From contig JAJTTP010000017.1 of the NCBI GenBank assembly GCA_023313575.1, forward strand, positions 682,001 to 746,000: a stretch of DNA of 64,000 nt. Direction: 5' to 3'. Shown in pieces: positions 1 through 12,789 of this stretch; position 1 is the first letter of the stretch; each line of letters starts with the position of its first letter. The translations under genes and the position numbers were made by a program. The notes beneath the pieces were generated by a model that saw only the letters and a program-made list of their open reading frames with translations, did not search any database and was not told the origin of the DNA. Source of the stretch: Eutypella sp. D-1. Its lineage: Eukaryota; Ascomycota; Sordariomycetes; Xylariales; Diatrypaceae.

Positions 1-111
1 AAGTCCAAACCCGCGGGCAAGGCCAAAGCGGCAGCAACTAGCGCCAGTTCCAGTACCCGGAGCACACGATCCAGGAGGGTGTCAGCACCGGCAGAGGAAG
101 AGTCGGAGTAA
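1..111 (+). CDS. 3' end of an unidentified gene (C-terminal tail only)
   Basis: Frame 1 is open from the window edge to a TAA at 109-111. It encodes a 36-residue tail rich in Lys, Ala, Ser and Arg that ends in an acidic stretch (PAEEESE). Such basic, low-complexity tails are common in nuclear proteins, but no domain is visible and the product cannot be named. A second frame is also open here to about 211, so the choice of frame rests only on composition. The rest of the gene lies outside the window. Confidence 0.45.
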   Translation, partial: KSKPAGKAKAAATSASSSTRSTRSRRVSAPAEEESE

Positions 112-1868
112 GGCTACATTGACTGGGGGGCGGGCTTTATCCTCTTTCGTGGGGAGGGAGATGGAACTCATCGACCACTCTGTGGCGCAGTCCTTTGACG
201 TTGCTTTCTAAGCTGCATCGTGCTGCGCCATATACCGAGACAGACTGCAGATGAGAAGGTGGAGATGGATGATTTATTTTTGATGATAAGAGATGTATCC
301 CGACATGTGCGCGCGCTTTCAGCTTCGCGATTGCGCTTTTCCTTGTCTCCCGCGGTTTTGATCTCTTTTTTTCTTTTTTTTCTTATTCTCACCTTAAATC
401 ATTACCTATATTCCTTGGAGCCGCTCGTGTTCTCCCATTACATGATATCCCGTTGCATTACTTCCACAATGTGTATGGGCGAGAAGGTTCCGCCTCTGAA
501 CGTTCTTATGGTGATTGGGGGGTGCTGTCTTGGTGATGGAGAAACGAGCAAGGGGTGGCCGAGATTTCTAGTAGTGAGCGCGCAAGCGAAAGAGAGTGGG
601 TGAGGAGGTAATGATGGGAAAATTGATGGCTACCTAGCTGAACATCTTCCGGCGATGCGATGCCGCACCATAGCTAAGTCTCTTACATACCATACCATAT
701 CATTCAGTATTTCTCTCGAAGAGTGAACATCGAATCGCGTTGATGAATATTTGAGGACTATGAAAACAACACTTTTTCCGAACAACCCAGAATTACCCTA
801 GGTGAACCTATATGCAACGATAAACCTCGGTCTTCGACAACTAGGAGTAGAGAGTTTCAAAAGCTAGAGGTATAGCATACTGCCTACCACCGCGGGTATA
901 TGGGCACGTCCTTGAGCGCATGGTCTCATTTTTCTTTACAACAGCCTGCTGCCTGTCTCTGAACCCGCCGTCCGGAGAAGTCGGTTATAACCCCGATTCG
1001 GTCGACGAAACCCGCACCCTTCCCTTATATATATGTGTGTTCATGTGTGCCCAGCCCGGCGCTAAGTCATTTACGGCAGGCCAGATAATCTACAACAGTA
1101 CTGGCGTGCATATCTATAGAATTGGGGACATTGCATTTGCGGATCGGTAGATCAGTAACTAGCCATGTTCGACGTCGCATCGCATGGGTCATCGTGCCTT
1201 ATCTCGGTGGCGGTATAGCTGCCGGCATACCACGCACGCACGCATAACACAAACTCATGAATAGATACGAATATAGATGGGCATGTTGCCTAAACAAGAA
1301 GGCAGCTCGCTAGATACCGGGACAGGACTAGATAGTCTGGGGAGACGGGCGAGTCCTACTATACTTGGTCCGTCCGGTCTGGTGCAAAAGCGGATGCGAA
1401 CACCAACCATGGCCCGTTCTTTTTACAGACGATACGAGGGGGGAAGATAAGGGGGGACATACGGAAAGAGACGAGTAGGTTGGCAATGCCCCCCCCCCCC
1501 CGGGTAGTGAACCACTGTTGTACAGACGTGTATCATATATATTGAGACCTGCCGCCGATCATATCCTGCTTCTCTCGCCAATGCTGTCGTCCATCCCCAC
1601 TTCCAAGTCGCTGCTGTTGACTGTCCATTGACCTCGGTACGTTACAGGTGTCTGGCTCTTAGGTGCGTGTCGTATGGTATCATGCCCCAGAGGCCTCGAT
1701 ATATTTCCAGGTCATGTATTTGGAGTCGGAAGTAGTTAGATTGGGTTTGTTCTTATCTGGATTACTAACGAGAGAAGAACGCACAGTACCTATACCTGGC
1801 CATCAAGACTGACAGGTAGCGCAGGACGCGCACACGCAGGGTTTATAGCGAACAGGAGACAAGAAAAG
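112..1868. other. Intergenic stretch with no supported gene
   Basis: This holds the likely 3' UTR of the upstream gene and the promoter region of the aminopeptidase. It contains a 13-base C run at 1489-1501 and short T-rich tracts near 365-390. The open frames here are short, have no recognisable domain and no splice-consistent partners. I see no RNA gene. Confidence 0.6.
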
Positions 1869-3908
1869 ATGGTCAAGGCAACGAACTTTGCGGCACTCCT
1901 CCTCGCCGGGCTCGCTGCCGCCGCGGTTCCGCTGCTGCCCGGCGGCGATGAAGTCGCGGATGCCAGGGCACAGGGCCTGCGGCTCGTCAAGACCTCCGAT
2001 GAGGACCCGGGGACCTGGATGACGGAGGAAGAGAAGTTTGAGAGGCTCATCTCGAAGCGCGTCGGTTTCGCCGATATCACTGATACCCTCGTACGTGTCT
2101 GCTCTCCTTCCTCTTAATTCGGTGGACGCAACTTCAAGACACGACTGTGTAGACGGTTTTCCACATATATAGCATACAAGTCAACGGGACGAAATTGCCC
2201 AATCCACCACCATGAGGCACCCTACCCTACCCAGCTACTACACAGGAAAGACACCTGTGAAACTACTAACTTACTCTGTCACCAGGACCTCGAAGCAGCG
2301 CACCTAGCGCGCCTGAACTCCTCAGGCTCCTCGCCATCATCCAGCCTGTCGAAACGCGCGTTCCCCTCGGGCCCGACGCACCAGGCCGAGGCGCGGCCGC
2401 TGGTGGCGGCGGCGCGGCAGGCGAACCTAGAGGCGTGGGCGCGCGGGCTCGCCGACTTCTTCAACCGGTACTACCGCGGCGCGAACGGGGCGGCGAGCTC
2501 CGCGCACGTGTACGAGCTGGTGCAGGAGATAGTAGCAGGCTCCGAGGTCGAGGTCGAGGTCCGCCGCTTCGAGCACGCCGGCTACAACCAGCCCAGCGTC
2601 ATCGCCGCCCTGCCCGGCACCGGCGCCGGCGACGGCGTCGTCGTGGTTAGCGCCCATTTCGATTCCATTGGGTCTACGACTAACGGTAGGGCGCCCGGCG
2701 CTGATGATAATGCCTCTGTGAGTATGGAGTCCCAGTGCCCGGGCTTCCCCCCCCCCTTTCGGCTTCTCTTTTCCCCTTCCCTTTCTAACCTTTCCACGAA
2801 TTAGGGCGTCGTTGTCGTCCTCGAGGCGTTGCGCGTACTCGCGGAAGCGGGCTACCAGCCTAAGAACACGCGTGAGTGAATCCATTCTCCTCACCGTACT
2901 CCCATCCGGGCTATATTCTCCCCACCCCCCTCGCCAACACCAGGGGCGAGAAGGCGAAAGGGGGAAAGGAAACAAAGTAAGCTAACCCTCCCAAAAAAAA
3001 ATCACAGTCGAGTTCCACTTCTACAGCGGAGAAGAAGGGGGCCTGTTGGGGTCGCGGGACGTGATGCAACGGTACGCGGCGGACGGGGTGGAGGTGCTCG
3101 CGGTCGTCAACCAGGACATGACGGGGTACTCGCCCAACAACGTCGTCGCCGTGTACACGGACTACGTCGACCCGGACCTCACGCGCTTCGTGCAGACCCT
3201 CGTCCCCGCGTACACGGGTCTGCCGTTGAGCACCGATATCTGCGGATACGGGTGTTCTGACCAGTGAGTCACGCACGCGCCCCCCCCCCCCTTTCTTTTC
3301 TCTCTGGCATTCTCCTCTCTCTTTCCTTCTTTCCCGTCCCTCCCAGCCCCCATATCGCTGCGGCCACACAATCGCCGAGCATGACGGTCATCTACGTGAT
3401 AGTAGAAAAGAGTTGGGGGTTGTGAAGACGGTGACGACGAAAGGGACGAGAAAAAAAAAACCCCCCCGACCACCACGGAGCCAGCTAATCAGCAGCCATC
3501 AATCTTCTAATTAACCGTTCTGTCTGGAACAGCGCCTCGGCCCGCTCCGCCGGCTTCCCGGCCGCCTATGTCTGCGACGAGAACTACGACGACTCGAGCC
3601 CGTACATCCACTCGGAGCGAGACACCATCGAGACCGTGAGCTTTGAGCACGTGTTGGAGCATGCCAAGGTAACCTCCCTCCCAACCCCCCTTGCCCCCAC
3701 ACTTCTTCCTCCTCTTTCTTTCTGTTCGTGTTGGCTTTGTATTGGTCTTCCCGCCACCGACCGTGCAACCCCATTGCGCCTCCCCTTCTCCTTTCCTGAA
3801 AAGGGGGGGGGGGGAGGAGGGCTACTACATTCTCCTATAGAGTCCAACCTGACCATCGTTCGTACTTAGTTCACGATCGGCTTCCTCGTCGAGGCCTCCT
3901 ACTTCTGA
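1869..3908 (+). CDS. LAP1: Secreted leucine aminopeptidase, peptidase family M28
   Basis: Exons 1869-2090, 2286-2717, 2805-2871, 3008-3263, 3533-3668 and 3870-3908 join to 383 residues, close to the usual length of fungal LAP1. The first 20 residues form a signal peptide (MVK then a hydrophobic Ala/Leu run), and a propeptide-like segment follows. The two-zinc M28 centre is visible in order: SAHFDS (His198), GADDNAS (Asp214/215), YSGEEGG (general base Glu249, ligand Glu250), NQDMTGYS (Asp277) and SDHAS (His326, whose codon is split by intron 4). Cys residues in ICGYGC could form the short-range disulfide known in this family. The known role is release of N-terminal hydrophobic residues from peptides outside the cell. 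Introns 2, 4 and 5 carry long C or G runs. The start has A at -3. It converges on the capping-enzyme gene. Confidence 0.9.
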
Positions 3909-4836
3909 GAATCTGGTTCGGAAGAGGCGAGAGAGAAAGAGAGAGAGAGAGAGATGCTACTAGGCAATATGCTGATAGCGGGCGGGTTCAGTATGCCAAT
4001 GTTTCGGAGCGAACATATATGTATGGCTATAAATAATGGTGGCGGTAGTATTGCAACATCGTATATAGATAAATGCGTACGATGTACCGACATTCGGAGG
4101 AGAACTTGCCGACATATAGCTAGTTACTCCGTATGGAGGGAATGAACTTCTGGGTATCTGTTCGTTTCGTTGCGCATGACCGGACCGTGACTATCTGATA
4201 TTTCTATTGTATCACATGATTTTTTTTGTTTATAGGAGATCCTCACTACCGTTGTATACGGACACGTGAAAAAAATTGTAGTAGACTACCGACCCGAGGG
4301 TCCTTGTTATTCTCGGAGGGCGTGAGCTCACTGTGTAGGCCAGGAATACCCCCGCTATGCAAAACAGAAAAAAACCAAAAAACCAAAAAAGAAAACCAGC
4401 CCTAAACGTACAAACCGAGACAACTTCATCCTTCGACAGGCCCATGAAGTGGTTCGCATCCAAACGCCGGCTCCAAATAAAAAATAAATAAATAATAAAT
4501 AGGAATAATATCCTCCATTGATCCGAGCAGGTTCCCCGGATCCCCAGTTTTAACTAGTATCATAGTTTTTTTGTCTCCATAAGTTAAGCAATAAAAAGAA
4601 AAGGGGGAGAGGGAAGAATGATACCCCCCCCCGTGCCTTTAAAAACTCCACAAGACCCGGTCCGTCCCGTCCTGCCATTTCGCCGTTGCCATTTAGAAAA
4701 ACCAGCTCAGATATTAAGTGCCTTGTGGGAAACCCACACTGAGGTATGCATGCATCTTGTTCTTTCGTGCTCGTGAAGGGGGGGTGGTGTGGGCGGGCGA
4801 TTACGGAATTTGAGCCGAATGTATGTCGATGCCTCA
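3909..4836. other. Intergenic region between two convergent genes
   Basis: This region holds the 3' flanks of the aminopeptidase and the capping-enzyme gene. A GA-rich simple repeat lies at 3929-3954, just after the aminopeptidase stop. A-rich and T-rich tracts at 4370-4400 and 4480-4500 could serve as 3'-end signals. No gene is supported. Confidence 0.6.
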
Positions 4837-6132
4837 TCATCGCTTGCGCGCCTGCTCCCTCGCCTTCCAGTTGTCGCGGATGCTCTTGGCGGCGTTGAGC
4901 AGGTCCTCCTTGGTGACGCCGTCGCGGATGCTCTCGATGACGCTGTTCACGACGGAGATGTGGTTACCGTCGGACTTGTCATCGCGAAAGCGCGACAGGC
5001 GCCAGCGCTTCTGTTCGTCCATGTAGACTTCGACGACGCGCTCGTCGAGCGGGTCGCCGAGCGACTTTAGCACCTCCCACTCGTGCTCCTCGAGGTGCAG
5101 CGTCGCGTAGTGCTGGTAGCCAGAGTCCGGGCCGCTGCCGCTGCCGTAATTAGCGAGCAGGTCGACATGGGGCACGGCGTCGTAATCCGGGTAGGGCTCC
5201 GGGGGACTCTCGCCTGCGGCGGCCGCGGCGGCGCGCTCGTGCTCATCGGGTTCGACAACGGGCCACCGCAGCTTCCACATGAAGTCGATGGTGTTCTCGT
5301 CGGCCTCCTTCCACTTGAGGATGTGGGGATCGGTGCCGGCCTTGTACTCGCTGCGGAGGCAGGTGAAGATAAGGCCGTCGTTGCCGTGACGCAGCTTCTT
5401 GATGACGTCCTCGAACATCATCTGGATGCCGTAGGCGACCTGCATGTTCTTCATCTCGATGAAGAAGGGCTGGAAGTTACGCTCCTCGGGGTACTTCCGG
5501 AGCAGCTCCTTATAGGGCCGGAAGATCTGTTCCTGGAAGTAACCGAGGCGTTTGGACAACTCTCGTGACATCAGCACCTGACCGTCCATCACGAGGCAAT
5601 CGAACACCAGGTACCGCGGCTCGGTGCGGCCGCCGCCCAGGTCGTCGAGGACGAGCTCGCCGTCGAGCAGGGTGGCCTTGTGGAAATCTTGCTCGCTGGT
5701 CGGCGTCGGGAAGTGGAGGTTACCGGCGTTAATGAACCAGTAGTCGTTTTTACGGTCGATCAGGTAGTGGACCTCGCCGCCGTTCTCGTCTTCTGTTAGG
5801 TAGAGGAGATATCGTATGCCGTCGGACTTTTCGCAAACGAAGTAGCTTTATAACCCAGGAAAGTTAGCAAACAGGGGTCCCTTTGTCCCACCCACTCTTT
5901 GCTTCTCATCCTCTCATCTTCTCATGCTATGAGGATTGGCGACGACTCACTCCTCGCGACGTAGCTCGTCGATGTGTTTCCTGCTAAAGCTCACGGGCTG
6001 AGCACCGGGAAAGCCGAGCTGGTGTCTGCCCAGAAGGGTAGCGACCTCCTGACGCATGTTGCGCAGTAGGTCGCCGCCTATACGATGCCCGGGTTCATCG
6101 ATGGACTGGATAGCAGGCGATGCCCCGTCCAT
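4837..6132 (-). CDS. CEG1: mRNA capping enzyme alpha subunit (mRNA guanylyltransferase)
   Basis: Exon 1 is 6132-5951 and exon 2 is 5845-4837, giving 396 residues, normal for fungal Ceg1. The nucleotidyltransferase signature CEKSDGIRY is at residues 65-73, with Lys67 as the expected site of covalent GMP attachment. Later family motifs are LLDGELVLDD, FDCLVMDG, GLIFTC and KWKEADENTIDF, and an OB-fold region follows. In the family this protein transfers GMP from GTP to the diphosphate 5' end of new RNA polymerase II transcripts in the nucleus, working with a separate RNA triphosphatase. Residues about 235-275 contain an Ala-rich, acidic insert. The intron sits just before the catalytic lysine motif. 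The start is the first ATG that leads into the conserved N-terminal segment. Confidence 0.94.
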
Positions 6133-7810
6133 CTTTGAATTTGGGGCGGGTTTTTCTCTCTTTGTTCCTCTCTGTCTCTCGCGATTTATGATACAATATC
6201 TGATCGGTTGGTTGGTAATGTTGCTGCGGCTGCTGTTGTTGGTTGCTATTGGTTGTTGTTGTTGCTTCTGCCGATGGTAGGTAGTTTCTCCTGGTATTCC
6301 TTACGAGTATATCTGATCTCGAGATAGGTTCTAAAAGCGATGTTTCGGAAGGCTGCTGTAGTCTGTAGTGGGTGGGTGTATCAAAGAAGAGAAAGGTTGC
6401 ATTTCATAAATTCTCAAAAGAGAGTTTAGATTCATCTTCAAAGGTACCTACCCAGGTCGGTAGTTACGTACATAGGTACATACAAACATACATATCACGT
6501 ATATATACATACAGGTGAAGGGAAAGTCCATGTCAAGGTTCCCGGCTCTTTAGCATCGATAAGTGGGGCAGAACTAGGTAACCTTTAGGAGAGCTTTATC
6601 AGTTTATCGGAGCGGCACCTGTCCTGACCCTCCTGAGACCACTCGACTCCCAACCTCAGGAGGTTTACTTACCGACCTACTGACCTACCGACCTGCCAGC
6701 CTACTAGCCTGCATATATGTACCTTATAGGGGTCAACAGATATCGATAGTAATTTCAAGGCTGCCCGTCTTCCCGAGGTCCAATTACTTAAGTACTTGCT
6801 TACACGTACCACCAACTACCTACCTAGTACTGGCAAAGCAGCGTCTACTCTTATACATAGCTGTATACCTAGGTAGACAGACAAAGATAACAACATGCTT
6901 ATTTAAGTATGTATATATATATCGAAATGGTTGGCTTTAAAGGCTTATGTACTACCTACCATGTTCTTTAATCTGTAAAGGGCTCCCCATATACCAGTCT
7001 TGTTATCAGATCTTGCTTAGTAACAATATGACGTTATAACTTACCTGGGTATATCATATGCGCTATAAGAACTTTACTTACTCACCTAATTGCTGGCGAA
7101 TGTTGGGAGGAGGAGTCCAGAATAGCCCGCCCATCGGGCTCCCGCACCAATGATAATGACAAGCACATCCCGAGATCTGCAAGACGAGCTACGGAGAATC
7201 CTCTCGGGACCTCTGGCCACAATCGGCTAGCCTCCCCTTCCCCCCTTGCTGAAGTTCCGAAAGCAAGGCAGGCTGGCAGGATTACTTTTTTGTCCCCCCC
7301 CCCCCAAAGACCTTGCTTGTCGTGCCTTGCCTTTGCCAGTCGGAATGGGTGAGCCGGGCGGGTCCTAGGCGCGACCCCAGGTTTTTTGTTGGTTGTTTTG
7401 TTTTGTTTTCAACCTGTTGACAGGCCCATGTACATTTGTAGATAGATAGACAGGCCCGGTATTGTGTGATACCGCGGGTGGTACGGGAGGGGTGGGTGGA
7501 AGCGAGCACTTGCGCGTACATGCAGGTTCCGAGGGTTAGATCCATTTTACAGTGAGATATAGTACCGAAGCTGCAGGATCGCAGCTGCTCGCCCGTCCGA
7601 CCCTCGCGCCCAGCATGCACAACGTATATATGGCAGACAGGCCTTATCCCCCGGGCTGCAGGATTTGCCTGAGGGTGGACGGGCGGCTTGAGGCTCTGAA
7701 ACACGAAGGGGGGTGTGTGGTGGTGTAGTGAGTGGTACAGCGGCAGCAGCAGCAGGAGGCCGGCCGCCCGTCATCCTCTACCTCCTCCTCGTCGGCTTAC
7801 CAGCTCACTC

Positions 7811-7830
7811 GTGTGTGTGTGTGTGTGTGT
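7811..7830. repeat. (GT)10 microsatellite
   Basis: Ten perfect GT units in intergenic DNA. No function is implied. Confidence 0.95.
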
Positions 7831-10179
7831 CGACTAAGGCGTCGTTTCTTGCAGCCTGGCTGGGCCAAAACCTCTGGGGAGATTGTTTATCTACTAGTTA
7901 GCTACATTTGGTGGCGGTTATTGATCCTGCGGCATGCGCGAACCAAGAACCTGGATAGCCCCCAGCTGCGGCCGGGGAGGACCCAGATAGTGGCGAGCCA
8001 CGGGGCGCCGCCCTGGTGGGTTGGCCCGTAGCGATGGCGTTTATGGCACTCGCGTGCTGTAGATATGGAAAGCCTTCTTTGGGTTTGGGGGGGAGGGGGG
8101 GTTGGGCCGAGGAGCAGCTTATATCTATGTTTCGACGCATTAGAGCTGATGATGGTGAGCGTCGCCAGCCCAGGGGAATTTGGTAATATGCGGCTGCGAT
8201 GGCAAGGCCTGGCGGTGGGATCCTATTCGCCCGGGCGTGAAACATGCGCTACCGGCCGCAGAATTGTGACGGGAGCAAGTGGTAAGAAGCCAGAGTCGTA
8301 CTGGTGGGTTGGTTTTGGTTGAGCGCGACGGCACGCACTTGCATTTGTAGAGGGGGAGGGGCCCAGCGGAAGGGGGGGGCACACGGGGCTGAAAAGAAAA
8401 AGGGGGTTACATGCTCATGTTGGATTAGTTAGTAATCGCTCTCCTTCCGTTGTAGGGAGCAGTGATGTCATACGCTTACAAGATACGAGAGAATCGGCAG
8501 CGTGAGCAGGGGGTTTAAAGTTTAGTCGAGCACTTTCGACTTAATAAATGTCTATAGTGTCGTCGCTGGCTTGGCTTGACGAATGGCGAATGCTGAATGA
8601 TGGAACCTACCTACTCGGAGTAGATTGCGTGATAAGGGGCTGCCCTTTACGATGCATTGACTGGCTCGACGCCCTCTGTAGTAGTAGGCTTGGTAGGTCA
8701 AGTTCACTGAGAGAGGTGCATGCAGGCCGGGGGTCACATCGAAAGCATTTACACTTGGTGGTAGGGCAGGTCTCGAAAGCAGTGTTTCAGATTCGAGAAG
8801 AAACGCCCGTCTGGCTTGGTGATTGGTGATGAGGAAACGCCCAGCCAGGCAACATGGATTGATAGGTACCTACCTACACTTGTAAGGTGGCAGCAGACAA
8901 AACAGATTGGCAGAATGGGCAATGGGCAGAACGAATGGGCCATGCAACCAACCATGCATGGCTATGCACCCGCAGCCCGAAAAAGGAGGTCCGCATTTTC
9001 CGGTTGGACACAACAACCCTTGGAGACCTGACGATGCCTAGGCACACGCAAGCCACAAGGGCTACAGCCGAGAATGGGCTTACGGCTTAGACTATCCATA
9101 TTGTGGTTAGCTACTGTACAAGACCATGTGCTCCGCGTACCTGGCATACGTAGGTAGTAGATAGGTGCGACGTCGATTGTCCGATTGGAAGGTGGTTGTC
9201 ATATTCTATAATTGTCCACTCATACCTTGGCTTGTCTTATGTGCCATAGTAGGCGATGGTAAGAAAGGGGGGGGGGGGCACCAGGTCCGGCCCGGTTCCT
9301 GGGTTAGGTAGATGAAGAAGTGCTTTAACTATTCCCGCCTGTATATAGATCCCACTGCGGATTTTTAATACATCATTTTGTGAAGGTCACATGAGGGGTT
9401 TATACTATGAGGTACTAGGTAGTTAGGTGGGAGGGGGACAGAGGGGAAAAACCGCATTTGTGCGCTGTCCGCTTTCCTTTTAGAGTCACGGAGGACGAAG
9501 CGATCTGCCCCTGAACACCAGAATACACACCTACCTACCGACCTAGGTACCCACCCACCCAGCAACCCAGCCGGCACGCATACATAGGTAATGCGCACAG
9601 GAAGTCAAGGAGTGGAACCCATAACCGTTGAAAGGACGCACAAGTCCGTGATACCTACCGCCTATAATCACGCGAGTGAATTCAATTAGCAGAAGCTGAT
9701 TGGGGTTAGTTGGTCTAAGCAGGTTTAACTATCGCGAGCCCTGTAGATCGAATTTTGCTCGACTTTGAACTTTGACACTTCCCTTGGCCTGGCTGTGTGT
9801 TGTCGGTTCAGGTTTTTTTTTCTTTTTTTTCGGGTAGACGTAGGCACGGATCGCCCAAAGTCCCTCCTTGATAGAAGCGAGCGCGGGGTCCGGAGAAGAT
9901 CTACACACCCATGGCTACCTTATTATATACCTACCTAACTACGGATGCTGAACTTAGGTGGTGTAAATTGATCGTCTTGTTTCCGAGGTGGGCGGCAAGG
10001 CGGCTGGACGGTTCACCCTTTGACCCTTGGGCAAAAAAAGTGTGCGAATACCACTACGTACTACAGCCAGCCAGCCGTCCGCCCTCCTGCCATATGTAAG
10101 CCCAACCTACATACGATAGTTCTAATAATGGATGCGGAGATGCAGGGCTACGTCGCTTCGGTTCAGGAACCACCTAACT

Positions 10180-10194
10180 ACCTAGGTACCTAGG
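10180..10194. repeat. Copy of the dispersed TACCTAGGTA-type motif
   Basis: A 15-base palindrome-rich copy (ACCTAGGTACCTAGG). Related copies are scattered through intergenic DNA, including 6866-6875, 17692-17703, 18391-18417, 27082-27095, 30733-30744, 56213-56226, 58829-58840 and 59371-59390. I saw none inside coding exons. Confidence 0.7.
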
Positions 10195-11574
10195 CATCGA
10201 ACTACCTAAGATAGCTGGGTGATGTAAGCCTCAATGCGATAATAACGAACATCCATGAATACTACTATATATATGCGACAGCACGGCATTTCCTCAAATT
10301 GATCAGGTGAAACTAAACGTGGTTGTGATATTGTCCATTGACCCTAGAAGACCAGAGGGAAAAGGGAGCCCTAAAAGAGAAATGGAAATAGGAGGCATCT
10401 ACACATGTATCTAGGTACTTGTTATCCATTGTACCGACTTACTTGTCATATGTGTGTGTATATATGGTAAATCTGCCAGACGCTATCCATGGATCGGGGT
10501 GATCTTCTGGGAAGTACATTGACATGTAGGTATAGGCTACTTTTGATATATAAATGGAGGTGACTTAAACGGGCAATTAGTTAGTGTGCGTTTCAAAGTG
10601 AATCTTTAGCCACTTTAAAACCGACCTAGTCCACTAGTTGTTTTAGCCCCGTAGTTCTAATGGGCTTACCTTGGTCCCCTCCTTACCCCGTCGGCCTGTC
10701 ACCTGCTATAACGGTCTGGTCTATCTTTGCTGCCACTTGAAGAGAACGGGTTAGCAGGCTTGACAGGCTGACTGACAGATACCTAGGGTAAAGTTATCCC
10801 CACAACAAACTCGACCTTTCCTGGGCCAAAAAAAAAAAAACGACGCCAAGTCTCGATAAAGAAACCTCTATAAATACATACATACAATATGTACAGTCGG
10901 TCTGGCTGACACTTGTTACCGATTATGGCATTGGGCATGGTAAAATTAGAGGGGGAGGAAATTGTACAAAACGAGACCTCGAAAGAGAAATATTTCTCCC
11001 CCGCTGATACGTCCAAGTTTATTCGTATGCCGCCCACCAGGACAGGAGGAGTGTGAAAGTAATACCTACCCCTACCTTGCCCTACCTACTTTTTAAGTAC
11101 ATACAGGGTCACATAACTGGGCAGATAACAGGCTATCCGACCAGCCGGCGGGACGTAACCAGCTAAACTACTTAGGTACCATGCGATACACGCACACATT
11201 TAACTACACCTACATGGTATCATTTACTTACCTTACTCCAGGGCTAACTTAGCATACACCTACGTACACATATACGTATAATACATACCTACTTAGGTAT
11301 ATCTATATAGGTGTATACGCATGCACATAAACGACTATCTTGCCACCACTACCTACCTACACCACACTACGTACATACTTACCTTACCGCACCTACTCCT
11401 GCTACTTGACCTCCTACCACACAACATATAACCTCCAAAAGGTCAGGTACTTGTAATACAATAGTAGTCTACTGTAAATACTAAGTCTTTAGCTTAATTC
11501 CCAAGTACCACCATTTCCCCTTGTCTTTCTCTTTTTTTTCTCATTCCAATTATCTAAAATTGAAGAAGAAAAAA

Positions 11575-11760
11575 AAAACACGTCCCTTCTCCTCATCCTC
11601 ATACTCTCTCCGCCTCCACCTCCCTCCTGCTACTTCTCCTCTTCTCCAGGATTTTCCTTCCTATATTCATCCTATACCACCCCTACCCTACCTTACTTAC
11701 CTACTTCCTATCTAACCTACCTCCTCCTCCTCCTTCCTCTTCCCATCATCATCCCCTCCC
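11575..11760 (+). promoter_or_regulatory. Pyrimidine-rich tract, possible core promoter of the RRM-PUF gene
   Basis: This stretch is almost entirely C and T on the plus strand (runs of TCCTC, CCTCC and CTTCC). CT-rich blocks near transcription starts are a known feature of filamentous-fungus promoters. It lies about 1.0-1.2 kb upstream of the PUF start codon, so the assignment to that gene is inferred. Confidence 0.35.
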
Positions 11761-12764
11761 GCCTTAGACACCGGGAATCTCTAATGGAGCCTGTATATTG
11801 AGATCGATCAGCTCTGATCTTCTTTTGTTTCTGACTCGATTGTCTCTATTTACCACCCTAATCTTTTTATTCCCTGGGTCTGGACTTGACTTGTCACTGC
11901 TAGTTCAACCTCTTTTTTCACGATATTAGGATTGGCGAGTCTTGTCTCTACAATTACCTCGTGCACAAGGCACAACAAAGTTTAGAAAGGGGAACAGATA
12001 CAAACCACCAAAAAAGTATAGGACAGGTTATCAGTGAACCACCGATCACGACATCCAAGACGTTCTTGTTTTGTTTTTTCCAAGGCAAGGCATTGTCTCC
12101 ATTCCGTATATTTAGGGGGGAAATCGATATACTCGACTCGAACTCTGACACTCCTTACAATTTCTCCCAACACCGACTGCTCCAGCACATTTGCTGTCAA
12201 GAAAAAAATAAAATTACCGGTATCAGCAAGACCATTCTGTATTTAGGAATGGTCTCGATCGCCAGAATTCTGTAATAACCTCGAAAGAAGAGATACATCG
12301 AAGGGGCTTGCTACCATCTGCTATATAACCCCCCCCCCCTCAAGGTCAGGCCAGGCGTCTAGGTGATCGACAGTCGGAACACTGGAACACTCTTTGACCC
12401 ATCATTTTTCTCTCCACTACGGGCTCGTGTACAACGACGATATAATCCAACCCACCCCTCCCACACTCGAGACTCCAGACTCCAGGCATATTTATTCCAT
12501 CGTCGATATATTATTGAGAGAAGCGTCTAATAGAGATCGACGGGCTTAAAAGTCTTATCAGACATCCCCTCGACATCCCATCAACTTTGCCGATTCTTTG
12601 GTTTTTCACTCGGGCTTTTTTTCTTTTTTCTTTTTCCCATCCTCACGAGAATACGAAAAAGAAAAAAGCATCAGCTGAGCAAGGGTCACATCGACAACCC
12701 CAATTATCCCAATTATTACTATCACCTTTGTCACCCGTAGAGAGCTATTATAAAGCTACTCTTC

Positions 12765-12779
12765 ATGCATATCGGGTGA
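12765..12779 (+). promoter_or_regulatory. Minimal upstream ORF (4 codons) just before the PUF start codon
   Basis: ATG CAT ATC GGG TGA encodes Met-His-Ile-Gly. The stop ends 10 bases before the main ATG at 12790. If it is present in the mature leader it could lower or tune initiation at the main start. Such short spacing usually disfavours re-initiation, so leaky scanning would be needed. Whether it is transcribed is not known from sequence alone. Confidence 0.4.
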
Positions 12780-12789
12780 ATAATCGATA

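Larger units (their letters stand above)
6133..12789. other. 6.7 kb gene-poor region; long upstream region and probable leader of the RRM-PUF gene
   Basis: No open frame here looks like a protein family member. The DNA is rich in ACCTACCT/AGGTAGGT stretches and TACCTAGGTA motifs (for example 6866-6875, 8861-8877, 10180-10194). A (GT)10 run lies at 7811-7830, and G or C runs occur near 7297, 8091, 9270 and 12332. From about 11,500 to 11,760 the plus strand becomes strongly pyrimidine-rich, as often seen just upstream of transcription starts in filamentous fungi. The transcript of the PUF gene may therefore begin here with a leader of over 1 kb. This is inference without RNA evidence. Confidence 0.5.

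Noticed and set aside
7282..9150. Cluster of overlapping open frames on both strands
   Set aside because: GC-rich shadows with no splice-consistent gene model and no conserved motifs.
9700..9775. tRNA-like A-box and B-box resemblance (TTAGTTGGTCTAAG and GATCGAAT)
   Set aside because: The B box is imperfect and I could not pair an acceptor stem or anticodon arm by eye.
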